A stretch of DNA of 6,904 nucleotides from Spirochaetota bacterium (GCA_023421875.1 JAEZSM010000177.1:1-6904); one strand, 5' to 3'. Positions 1-4,799 are shown, numbered from the stretch's first letter. Notes: generated by a model not told the origin, from the letters alone. Translations and numbers: made by a program.

Positions 1-1
1 G

Positions 2-145
2 CTTCGCACGGCTGGATTCGAGAGAATCAGTATAGAACCAAAGGATTCCAGTAAAACCTTTATAAAAACTTGGGCGCCGGGCTCCAATGCGGGAGATTAC
101 CTTGTCTCCGCGGCAATTCAAGCAATAAAGCCTAAGCAAAAATAA
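2..145 (+). CDS. arsM: Arsenite S-adenosylmethionine methyltransferase ArsM, C-terminal end (partial)
   Basis: The + strand is open from base 2 to a TAA at 143-145, giving the last 47 residues of a gene that begins before the window. The peptide contains RTAGFERISIEPKDSSK followed by FIKTWAPGSN, GDYLVSAAIQAIKP and a short basic tail. The pattern 'I-x-P-K-(D/E)-x-S-(R/K)-x-F-I-x-x-WAPG...DYVVSA-I-x-A-x-KP' is, from memory, the usual C-terminus of bacterial ArsM. ArsM methylates As(III) with SAM to MAs(III) and further methylated species in the cytoplasm. The catalytic cysteines and SAM-binding fold lie outside the window, so activity cannot be judged. The gene converges on the permease gene, with only 23 bp between the stops. 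The ArsR, thioredoxin-like and permease genes nearby support the arsenic assignment. A related SAM methyltransferase of another specificity is the main alternative. Confidence 0.78.
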   Translation, partial: LRTAGFERISIEPKDSSKTFIKTWAPGSNAGDYLVSAAIQAIKPKQK

Positions 146-168
146 TGGCCTTAAAAGAAGGACTCTAT

Positions 169-1353
169 TTAAGCGATTATCCCAAACAGAAGCCCTGCCG
201 CTGTTGAGAGAAGCACTACCAGCCCCACATAGGTTAGAGTCTTTTTCCAACCCAATTCTTCAGAAATAACCAGGATCGAAGGAAGTGAAAGACTCGGTCC
301 CGCCAGCAGTAAGGCGAGGGCCGGCCCCTGCCCCATGCCTGCGCCTAAAAGACCCTGGACTATAGGAATCTCTGTAAGGGTTGCGAAGTACATAAGCGCT
401 CCGGCGAAGGAGGCGAAAAAATTGGCGAAGAGGGAATTGCCGCCTAAAAGACCGGCAATCCATTGGGTCGGAATTAAAGCATCGTGCCCCGGCCTACCAA
501 GAAGGAAACCAGCCACAAGAACGCCGCCGAACAAGAGGGGCAGTATTTGAAGCGCGAAATCCCGGGTGGCTATAACCCAATCGATACGCTCTTCCTTGTT
601 GAACCATTTAATGACCGTATAGGCCAAAACAAGGGCAAAGGCTCCGGAGATCCACCACTTTGCGGCATATATCGCATCCCATACGGCGCTGCCGCCCTTG
701 GAGTTAGCCCAGTTGAGGAAGACCAGTATGCCTATCATGCTCGCCATGTAAATGACCATCTGCCCGAGGCTTCTGGCCGGTTTTTCCGTACTTCCTGCGA
801 ACATCCGCGCGTCGGCGGCTCGCTTGGCGTCGTCCTTGCGGAAAATGAACGCCATAGCCAGACCAATGACAATGGAAAAGATAACCGCCCCCACCGCGCG
901 GGCCAGTCCCAGCTTCCAGCCAAAAACCTTGGCGGAAAGCACAATGGCCAATATGTTTATTGCCGGTCCGGAATAGAGAAAAGCCACCGCGGGACCGAGG
1001 CCGGCGCCTTTTTTGTAGATACCCTTAAAAATGGGCAGGACCGTGCAGGAGCAGACCGCCAGTATGGCGCCGGACACCGACGCGACACCGTAAGCGACAA
1101 GCCTTTTAGCATCGGGTCCGAGGTAGCGTAGTACCGCCTGCTGATCGAGGAACACCGTGATAGCGCCGGCGATGAACATGGCCGGAACCAAGCATAACAG
1201 CACATGCTCCCGGGCATAGTCCCCGAGCATAAGAAAGGCCTCGTTCAAGGCCTGGGAAACTCGGGCAAGATCGAAGGGAATAAAATACGCGGCGACAAAA
1301 ACACCTGCCAGCACGAGGAGCTTTTTGTTGGGACTCCAGTCCTTGGCGCTCAT
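169..1353 (-). CDS. ArsP/DUF318-family permease (probable arsenical efflux), CSC-motif type
   Basis: This is a polytopic inner-membrane protein of 394 aa, somewhat longer than the roughly 310-350 aa usual for ArsP. Hydrophobic segments lie near residues 11-30, 50-68, 85-107, 122-140, 150-171, 197-213, 232-248, 266-285, 301-322, 342-362 and 372-393. A charged cytoplasmic loop (FRKDDAKRAADAR) occupies 171-183. The first half carries C101-S-C103 followed by LPIF and KKGAG, then SGPAINILAI (128-137). The second half repeats this layout as AGPSLSLPSI (351-360), so the protein looks like two fused homologous halves. Only the first half has the cysteine pair; C54 is the only other Cys. ArsP homologues export trivalent organoarsenicals, and cysteines there are thought to bind As(III). 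The substrate here is inferred from the arsR/arsM context. Relatives have also been annotated as Cu/Zn efflux permeases. It follows the thioredoxin-like gene by 30 bp in the same operon. A weak AAGG ribosome site lies 8 nt before the ATG. Confidence 0.82.
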   Translation of the reverse strand: MSAKDWSPNKKLLVLAGVFVAAYFIPFDLARVSQALNEAFLMLGDYAREHVLLCLVPAMFIAGAITVFLDQQAVLRYLGPDAKRLVAYGVASVSGAILAVCSCTVLPIFKGIYKKGAGLGPAVAFLYSGPAINILAIVLSAKVFGWKLGLARAVGAVIFSIVIGLAMAFIFRKDDAKRAADARMFAGSTEKPARSLGQMVIYMASMIGILVFLNWANSKGGSAVWDAIYAAKWWISGAFALVLAYTVIKWFNKEERIDWVIATRDFALQILPLLFGGVLVAGFLLGRPGHDALIPTQWIAGLLGGNSLFANFFASFAGALMYFATLTEIPIVQGLLGAGMGQGPALALLLAGPSLSLPSILVISEELGWKKTLTYVGLVVLLSTAAGLLFGIIA

Positions 1354-1383
1354 ACCCTGACCTTGCCCCTGGAACTGGGCATG

Positions 1384-1623
1384 TTACTTTCCTCCCTTGA
1401 GAATCTCGGCAATCTGCTCGACCGATAGCACCCGTCCCTTGCTTTTTACATCCCCATCAATGGCCAGGGCTGGAGTCATCATGACGCCCATTTCCATTAT
1501 GGCCTCGCTGGAGGTTATTTTCTCAATCTCAGCTGTCATGTTGAGGGACGCGAGCGCTTGTCGCGCATGTTCCTCCAATAACTTACATTTGGGACAACCG
1601 CCTCCAAGAATTTGAACCTTCAT
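1384..1623 (-). CDS. Small thioredoxin/glutaredoxin-like protein (CPKC, redox-active disulfide protein 2 type)
   Basis: This 79-residue single-domain protein has the compact thioredoxin fold of the TM0996/MTH895 'redox-active disulfide protein 2' family. The start MKVQILGGG leads into C10-P-K-C13 at the head of the first helix. The cis-proline loop is MMTPALAIDG (48-57, P51). There is no signal peptide, so it should be cytoplasmic. It is the first gene of the minus-strand operon and has the best ribosome site in the island: AAGGAG at 1636-1631, 7 nt before ATG 1623. Known ars clusters of anaerobes often pair this family with a permease. A plausible role is thiol exchange or arsenical hand-off to the permease Cys pair, or reduction of pentavalent arsenicals; neither is shown by the sequence. 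Family assignment is strong, role is inference. Confidence 0.88.
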   Translation of the reverse strand: MKVQILGGGCPKCKLLEEHARQALASLNMTAEIEKITSSEAIMEMGVMMTPALAIDGDVKSKGRVLSVEQIAEILKGGK

Positions 1624-1630
1624 GCATTTT

Positions 1631-1636
1631 CTCCTT
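1631..1636 (-). promoter_or_regulatory. Ribosome-binding site of the thioredoxin-like gene
   Basis: AAGGAG (sense) lies 7 nt before the ATG at 1623-1621. It fixes this start and makes this the strongest initiation site of the island. It lies next to, and shares one base with, the distal end of the operator at 1636-1657. Confidence 0.8.
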
Positions 1637-1657
1637 ATGTGAGTCTTTATTCACATA
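1636..1657. promoter_or_regulatory. ArsR operator O1 (inverted repeat) over the leftward promoter
   Basis: Nine-base arms TATGTGAGT (1636-1644) and ATTCACATA (1649-1657) flank a 4-nt centre. They are complementary except at one position, with the seven outermost bases perfectly paired. A 22-bp dyad of this size and AT-rich, TGTGA-type arm is typical of ArsR/SmtB-family operators. It overlaps the last two bases of the leftward -10 box and covers the predicted +1 near 1649, so bound repressor would block the thioredoxin-permease transcript. A degenerate second copy lies at 1742-1763. Confidence 0.72.
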
Positions 1658-1684
1658 TATACTGCGTGGCACACTTCCTGTCAA
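1656..1684 (-). promoter_or_regulatory. Sigma-70-type promoter for the thioredoxin-permease operon
   Basis: Read on the minus strand, TTGACA (1684-1679) is separated by exactly 17 nt from TATATA (1661-1656). This is a consensus -35 with a near-consensus -10 at optimal spacing. The predicted start is about 7 nt downstream (near 1649), giving a leader of roughly 26 nt that contains the AAGGAG site. Such a strong promoter placed on an operator fits a tightly repressed, inducible efflux operon. Confidence 0.75.
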
Positions 1685-1715
1685 TACAGGAATAGGAATT
1701 CATCGCCAACGACAA

Positions 1716-1744
1716 TTGACCTCAAAGCATAAGGCCGCTACTAT
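1716..1744 (+). promoter_or_regulatory. Sigma-70-type promoter for the arsR-split permease operon
   Basis: TTGACC (1716-1721), a 17-nt spacer, then TACTAT (1739-1744). With the usual 6-8 nt discriminator, transcription would begin at about 1751-1752, which is the first base of the arsR ATG. The -10 box overlaps the second operator copy (1742-1763). This geometry predicts a leaderless mRNA and autorepression by ArsR. Confidence 0.68.
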
Positions 1745-1763
1745 GTGAGCGATGAGTGACATT
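1742..1763. promoter_or_regulatory. Degenerate ArsR operator O2 over the arsR promoter and start codon
   Basis: TATGTGAGC (1742-1750), a 4-nt centre (GATG), and AGTGACATT (1755-1763). Against O1, the left arm matches 8 of 9 and the right arm about 6 of 9. The site lies over the rightward -10, the predicted +1 and the ATG. It is 106 bp from O1, close to ten helical turns, so the two sites would face the same side of the DNA. The right arm is also coding sequence, which may explain why it has diverged. Confidence 0.55.
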
Positions 1764-2132
1764 ATAAAACCCGCACAACTGCAGCGGGAAACAGCAATTT
1801 TCAAAGCCCTGTCCAGCGAGGCGAGGTTGGCGATTATCTACGCCCTGAAGGGCGGCGAGAAAAGCGCGGGCGAGCTTGTGGAAATGCTCGGTACACTAGA
1901 ATGCGCCTGTTCCGTGGAGAGGACCAATATCTCAAAACATCTGTCGGTGCTCAAGGAAGCGGGCATCGTGACCTGCCGGGACGAAAGCCTTAAGCGCATC
2001 TACAGCCTGGAACTCCCCTGCCTGGCATCGATATTCGACTGTGTCAGAGCCGCGCTGGCCTCGCCGGGTATCAGCGCCACTATAAAGCCCTGCGGACGAT
2101 GCGGCGGCAATCCCTGCAAAGAAGAGAAATAG
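1752..2132 (+). CDS. arsR: ArsR/SmtB-family metalloregulator, cysteine-rich (As/Sb-responsive repressor)
   Basis: A 126-residue winged-helix repressor. FKALSSEARLAIIYAL (17-32) opens the domain and VERTNISKHLSVLKEAGIV (55-73) is the recognition helix region. C51-A-C53, just before that helix, takes the place of the CVC metal trap of classic ArsR. Further cysteines are C75, C90, C97 and a C-terminal cluster C114-x2-C117-x4-C122 in CGRCGGNPC. ArsR proteins leave DNA when As(III)/Sb(III) binds three cysteines. Which three are used here cannot be told from sequence; the C-terminal cluster could be a second or alternative site. An in-frame TGA at 1746-1748 prevents any upstream start, and no Shine-Dalgarno motif precedes the ATG, in keeping with a leaderless transcript. 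It is followed directly (0 bp) by the first permease half and is divergent from the thioredoxin-permease operon. Two matching operators lie in the shared control region. Confidence 0.93.
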   Translation: MSDIIKPAQLQRETAIFKALSSEARLAIIYALKGGEKSAGELVEMLGTLECACSVERTNISKHLSVLKEAGIVTCRDESLKRIYSLELPCLASIFDCVRAALASPGISATIKPCGRCGGNPCKEEK

Positions 2133-2615
2133 ATGGAAACAATCTTGCTGTACCTGGCCGCCGGCATAGGTCTGGGAATTTCATTTTTCAAAGATAAAAA
2201 AAAGACAAAAATGGCGCTAAAAAAAGCGTTAAAAGCCTTTGAGGGAATACTCCCCCAATTCCTGGTAGTCCTCATTTTAGTGGCTATCACGCTTTCGGTG
2301 CTCGACACCGCCACCATATCCCGCTTCCTCGGAACAAAGAGCGGCCTTCTCGGCATCTTGGCAGCCTCCCTGGTGGGCGCCATTACGCTTATTCCCGGCT
2401 TTATCGCCTTCCCCGCGGCGGCAGCCCTATTGCAGAATGGTGCGGGGGCTACCCAGATAGCAGCCTTTGTTTCCAGCCTTATGATGGTGGGGGTGGTCAC
2501 CCTGCCCATGGAGATAAAGCATTTTGGAAAACGAGCCGCCTTTATGCGTAACGTCTTCGCCTTTATGTTTTCCTTGATCGCCGCACTGTTCGTCGGCTGG
2601 GTGGTGGGTTTATGA
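2133..2615 (+). CDS. Small permease subunit A (half-size DUF318/ArsP-like membrane protein)
   Basis: This 160-residue membrane protein has about four hydrophobic segments: 2-19, 39-58, 70-100 (broken by P88 and P94) and 108-125, plus a C-terminal one at 139-159. A lysine-rich cytoplasmic stretch (FFKDKKKTKMALKK) lies between the first two. The core reads GAITLIPGFIAFPAAAALL (82-100), then NGAG and LPMEIKHFGKR (124-134). Residues 81-140 align without gaps to residues 90-149 of the next gene product, with about 18 identities counted by eye, including AFP, GA, E127 and R134. It contains no cysteine. Its ATG directly abuts the arsR stop and its TGA overlaps the next ATG (ATGA), so all three genes should be translationally coupled. 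It probably forms a heteromeric transporter with subunit B. Arsenical or metalloid efflux is inferred from arsR control. Confidence 0.75.
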   Translation: METILLYLAAGIGLGISFFKDKKKTKMALKKALKAFEGILPQFLVVLILVAITLSVLDTATISRFLGTKSGLLGILAASLVGAITLIPGFIAFPAAAALLQNGAGATQIAAFVSSLMMVGVVTLPMEIKHFGKRAAFMRNVFAFMFSLIAALFVGWVVGL

Positions 2616-3163
2616 AAGAACAACAGAAAAAACCCGGGGCCAAGCGTTACCTTGGAGTGATAATAGCCGGAGCGGCCTTCTTGCTTTTTATTCTCGTCCT
2701 GCCGGTGTATAGGGAAAAATCCCTATCAGTGATGGGCTATCAAGCCAAGACAATGCTCCTGGTGATACCGCCGATATTCGTGCTTCTAGGGCTCCTGGAT
2801 GCCTGGGTGCCCAGGGAGAAGATGATAAAGCTCATGGGCAAGGGCGCCGGGCTAAAAGGAACGGTCCTCGCCTTCCTGCTGGGCTCCTTCGCCGCCGGAC
2901 CGCTCTACGGAGCTTTTCCCGTCGCCGCGGTCTTGATGAAAAAAGGCGCGTCCTTTTTTAATATTCTGATTTTTATAGGCGCCTGGTCCACCACCAAGGT
3001 CCCGATGTTTCTTTTTGAGATGTCGGCCTTAGGCGAACGTTTCGCCCTTTCCCGGCTTGCAATCGACATAGTGGGAATCGCCCTCATAGCCTGGGCTATG
3101 ACCACGGCCCTGGGTAAGGAAGAGATTGAGAGGATCTACAAGAACGCGGAAAGCTTGGAATAA
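2612..3163 (+). CDS. Small permease subunit B (half-size DUF318/ArsP-like membrane protein)
   Basis: A 183-residue membrane protein with hydrophobic segments near 13-31, 46-63, 82-106, 113-127 and 148-165. It starts with a basic tail (MKEQQKKPGAKR) and ends with a charged helix (EEIERIYKNAE). The hallmark block is GPLYGAFPVAAVLMKKGAS (96-114), followed by KVPMFLFEMSALGERF (129-144). The KKGA and upstream proline match the first half of the 394-aa permease across the control region. At the position of that protein's CSC motif this one has AAGPLYG, and it has no cysteine anywhere. It overlaps the previous gene by 4 nt (ATGA). Both halves are complete, in frame and well coupled, so this is not a frameshifted single permease. 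It is the last gene of the operon, ending 2 bp from the stop of the convergent ricT gene. Confidence 0.75.
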   Translation: MKEQQKKPGAKRYLGVIIAGAAFLLFILVLPVYREKSLSVMGYQAKTMLLVIPPIFVLLGLLDAWVPREKMIKLMGKGAGLKGTVLAFLLGSFAAGPLYGAFPVAAVLMKKGASFFNILIFIGAWSTTKVPMFLFEMSALGERFALSRLAIDIVGIALIAWAMTTALGKEEIERIYKNAESLE

Positions 3164-3165
3164 AA

Positions 3166-4365
3166 CTAGGCTTGGTCCTCGATGACCTTCCAGCGGCCTT
3201 CTTCGTATTTAAAGCGCTCCGCCTTCATGTCCAGGACCCTTCCGTCCTCGCCGGCCATCTTTACCGTGCTCGAGAGGGCGTTAACCTCGACAACCTTGAA
3301 GAGGGCCCCGTCGTAAACAAATTTGGCCCCTTCCTGGGGCAACTCACGCCTGGCATCCTTGTAGAACTGATGCTCATAGCTCAGGCAGCAGAGGAGCCGG
3401 CCGCAGGGGCCGGAGATTTTTAGCGAATTAAGCGAAAGATTCTGGTCTTTGGCCATTTTTATGGACACGGGATTGAGTCTGTCGGAAATGCCGTGACAGC
3501 AGAGCACTCTGCCGCAGACACCGCAGCCACCGGTAACCCGCGCCTCGTCGCGCACACCGATCTGCCTCAGCTCAATCCGCATCTTGAATACCGAGACCAG
3601 ATCCTTGACCAGCTCTCGGAAATCCACTCGCGATTCGGCTGTAAAATAAAAGAGAATCTTGGGCTCATCCAAAAGATAATGGGCCGAAACCAGCTTCATG
3701 GGTAAATTCCGCGCCCAGATCTTGTCTCTGCAGAGCACATAGGCCTGCTGCTCTTTTTCCCTATTCTCATTAAGCCTGCGCAGATCGTCGATACCCGCCG
3801 GCCGCTCTATTGCAACGAGCTCCTCGGGGTTTATCGATGCTTTGTCTAGGACGATCCCCTGAACTTCCACAATGTCTTTGCCGTATTTTGTGGGAGCGAC
3901 GGCCAAAGATCGGGTAGGGATGCGCTGTTCGACGAAAGGCGCCGCAGGAGAGGGTTCGGGCACGGCGGCAGGCGCTTCGGGAACAGCGGCCGGGGCTTCC
4001 GGCTCGAGCACGGCCTCCAGGCTCAGGCTGGGTTCAGGTTCGGTATCGTTTGCGGATGCATCCGTTCCAAGCGCTGCTTCCTCTACAGGGTGGGCAGCCA
4101 GTGTTGCGCCCTGGGCGATAGGTCCTTCCAGGAGCAGCTCCAGTTCGGCCTGACTCCGAAAATGAGGCCAGTCGCTGCCCGAATGAACGTAATGTCCAAA
4201 AAATGTTTCCGATGAGTGAAGTGTCTTGAGCCTGTACACCGGATCAGGGGAGTCATTGGAAGGTTGAAGCCGACCCTTGGCCTGCGGTGCAAGCGATTCT
4301 GGGGCGAGCGGCAAATCATCATAAAGATCGACCTGCTCGGAGCGGTCGGTCTGCATATCGGACAT
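3166..4365 (-). CDS. ricT: RicT/YaaT-like PSP1-domain protein with an internal low-complexity insert
   Basis: A 399-aa cytoplasmic protein; Bacillus RicT (YaaT) is about 275 aa. The C-terminal core is unmistakable: ILFYFTAESRVDFRELVKDL (237-256), MRIELRQIGVRDEA (262-275), the cysteine loop GGCGVCGRVLCC (279-290), VSIKMAKDQNLSLN (300-313) and GPCGRLLCC (319-327). In B. subtilis RicT joins RicA and RicF as an Fe-S complex that directs RNase Y cleavage of polycistronic mRNAs. All the equivalent cysteines are kept, with an extra C281. The N-terminal PSP1 strands seem split: VYRLKTLHSSETFFGHY (43-59) is separated from SLAVAPTKYGKDIVEVQG (153-170) by a stretch of about 87 residues, whose second half is rich in Ala, Pro and Glu and holds two EAPAAVP repeats. 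The ATG has a good AGGAG site 7 nt upstream. It lies 92 bp behind the bactofilin gene and has its own candidate promoter. RicA and RicF are not in the window. Confidence 0.9.
   Translation of the reverse strand: MSDMQTDRSEQVDLYDDLPLAPESLAPQAKGRLQPSNDSPDPVYRLKTLHSSETFFGHYVHSGSDWPHFRSQAELELLLEGPIAQGATLAAHPVEEAALGTDASANDTEPEPSLSLEAVLEPEAPAAVPEAPAAVPEPSPAAPFVEQRIPTRSLAVAPTKYGKDIVEVQGIVLDKASINPEELVAIERPAGIDDLRRLNENREKEQQAYVLCRDKIWARNLPMKLVSAHYLLDEPKILFYFTAESRVDFRELVKDLVSVFKMRIELRQIGVRDEARVTGGCGVCGRVLCCHGISDRLNPVSIKMAKDQNLSLNSLKISGPCGRLLCCLSYEHQFYKDARRELPQEGAKFVYDGALFKVVEVNALSSTVKMAGEDGRVLDMKAERFKYEEGRWKVIEDQA
3958..3999 (-). repeat. Two tandem 21-bp units encoding EAPAAVP in ricT
   Basis: Codons 123-129 and 130-136 of ricT each encode EAPAAVP. 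The two 21-bp copies differ only at third positions (GTG/GTT, GCC/GCT, CCT/CCG, GCG/GCC), so the peptide unit has been kept while the DNA drifted. It sits in the low-complexity linker of the protein. Confidence 0.8.
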
Positions 4366-4372
4366 GGCTAAT

Positions 4373-4377
4373 CTCCT
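4373..4377 (-). promoter_or_regulatory. Ribosome-binding site of ricT
   Basis: AGGAG (sense) lies 7 nt before the ATG at 4365-4363. It supports this start rather than a later Met such as codon 4. Confidence 0.75.
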
Positions 4378-4384
4378 AGTGTAA

Positions 4385-4420
4385 AAGCCCTAAGGCCGGG
4401 CGGAAGCGCTGGCTGGGCTT
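4385..4420 (-). promoter_or_regulatory. Stem-loop in the ricT leader, or weak terminator of the M23-bactofilin operon
   Basis: AAGCCC (4420-4415, sense) can pair with GGGCTT (4390-4385), and an inner GCC/GGC pair (4413-4411 with 4397-4395) extends the stem. The sense strand then reads TTTTAC. The T-run is short for an intrinsic terminator. The predicted ricT start from the upstream promoter candidate falls near 4420, so the hairpin could instead be the 5' end of the ricT mRNA. Sequence alone does not decide between these. Confidence 0.4.
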
Positions 4421-4426
4421 GTCCTT

Positions 4427-4455
4427 ATAGTATCATGAAGAAAGAAGAATGGAAA
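4427..4455 (-). promoter_or_regulatory. Candidate promoter for ricT
   Basis: On the minus strand TTTCCA (4455-4450), a 17-nt spacer, then TACTAT (4432-4427). It lies directly after the bactofilin stop codon (4460-4458). Four of six bases match consensus in each box. The same TACTAT -10 is used upstream of arsR in this window. It would give ricT transcription independent of the M23-bactofilin genes. Confidence 0.45.
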
Positions 4456-4457
4456 CA

Positions 4458-4799
4458 TCAGCGGGAGTCGGGCAGCGAAGCGCCGGCGACTTCTCCCTCG
4501 AAAAGCGCCCCATCTTCCATTGAAAACACCGCACTGCTCAGCCTGGCCCTTACCTTGGCCGTCTCGGTGAGCCGTATGCTTTTTTCAGCCTTGATGCTGC
4601 CTACGAGGATTCCAGCAACCACGACATCCCTGGCTTCTACGACGGCCTCAACCCTGGCTTCTTCGGCGATCACCAGGATGCCGTCCACAAAAATCCTTCC
4701 CCTTGCCCTTCCTTCGATCCTGAGCAGACCTGAGCAGCTGTAGTCACCCTCGAAGAGCGATTCGGGACTGAAAACCGATTCGGCGCCTTTTTTCATCAT
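4458..4799 (-). CDS. Bactofilin (polymer-forming cytoskeletal protein)
   Basis: A 113-residue bactofilin, close to the minimal size of the family. A short disordered head (MMKKGAESVFSPESLF) precedes a right-handed beta-helix from about 17 to 105, seen as periodic short strands: SGLLRIEGRARGRIFVDG (23-40), ILVIAEEARVEAVVEA, RDVVVAGILVGSIKAEKSIRL and VFSMEDGALFEGEV. Bactofilins polymerise without nucleotide and scaffold envelope enzymes. Two corners that usually carry glycine are alanine here (A52, A85). Its first ATG overlaps the TGA of the M23 peptidase gene (4-nt ATGA), which implies coupled translation. A second ATG follows directly (4796-4794), so the start could be one codon later. There is no membrane segment. 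The pairing with an M23 peptidase matches known CcmA-Csd1 (Helicobacter) and BacA-LmdC (Hyphomonas) cell-shape modules, so a role in cell shape or local peptidoglycan remodelling is likely. Confidence 0.88.
   Translation of the reverse strand: MMKKGAESVFSPESLFEGDYSCSGLLRIEGRARGRIFVDGILVIAEEARVEAVVEARDVVVAGILVGSIKAEKSIRLTETAKVRARLSSAVFSMEDGALFEGEVAGASLPDSR

Noticed and set aside
92..109. GGAGA / TCTCC hairpin near the end of arsM
   Set aside because: A five-pair stem inside coding sequence with no T-run; probably chance.
150..173. CTTAAA / TTTAAG inverted repeat between the arsM and permease stops as a bidirectional terminator
   Set aside because: The stem is only 6 bp and AT-rich, the loop is long (12 nt) and no proper T-run follows on either strand; it is too weak to call.
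484..1131. 215-aa open frame on the + strand
   Set aside because: It lies fully antisense to the permease gene, whose membrane segments and family motifs are continuous. The + strand product is low in hydrophobic residues and resembles no family I know.
2000..2623. 207-aa open frame on the minus strand
   Set aside because: Antisense shadow of arsR and permease subunit A, both of which have clear family motifs and coupled starts.
2133..3163. Split permease as one gene broken by a frameshift
   Set aside because: The second half has its own ATG in a standard ATGA overlap and its own basic N-terminal tail. The two parts are homologous to each other rather than consecutive pieces of one repeat unit.
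3872..4153. Ser/Ala/Gly-rich 93-aa open frame on the + strand
   Set aside because: It is the reverse of the Ala/Pro/Glu-rich linker of ricT; the composition explains both its openness and its repeats.
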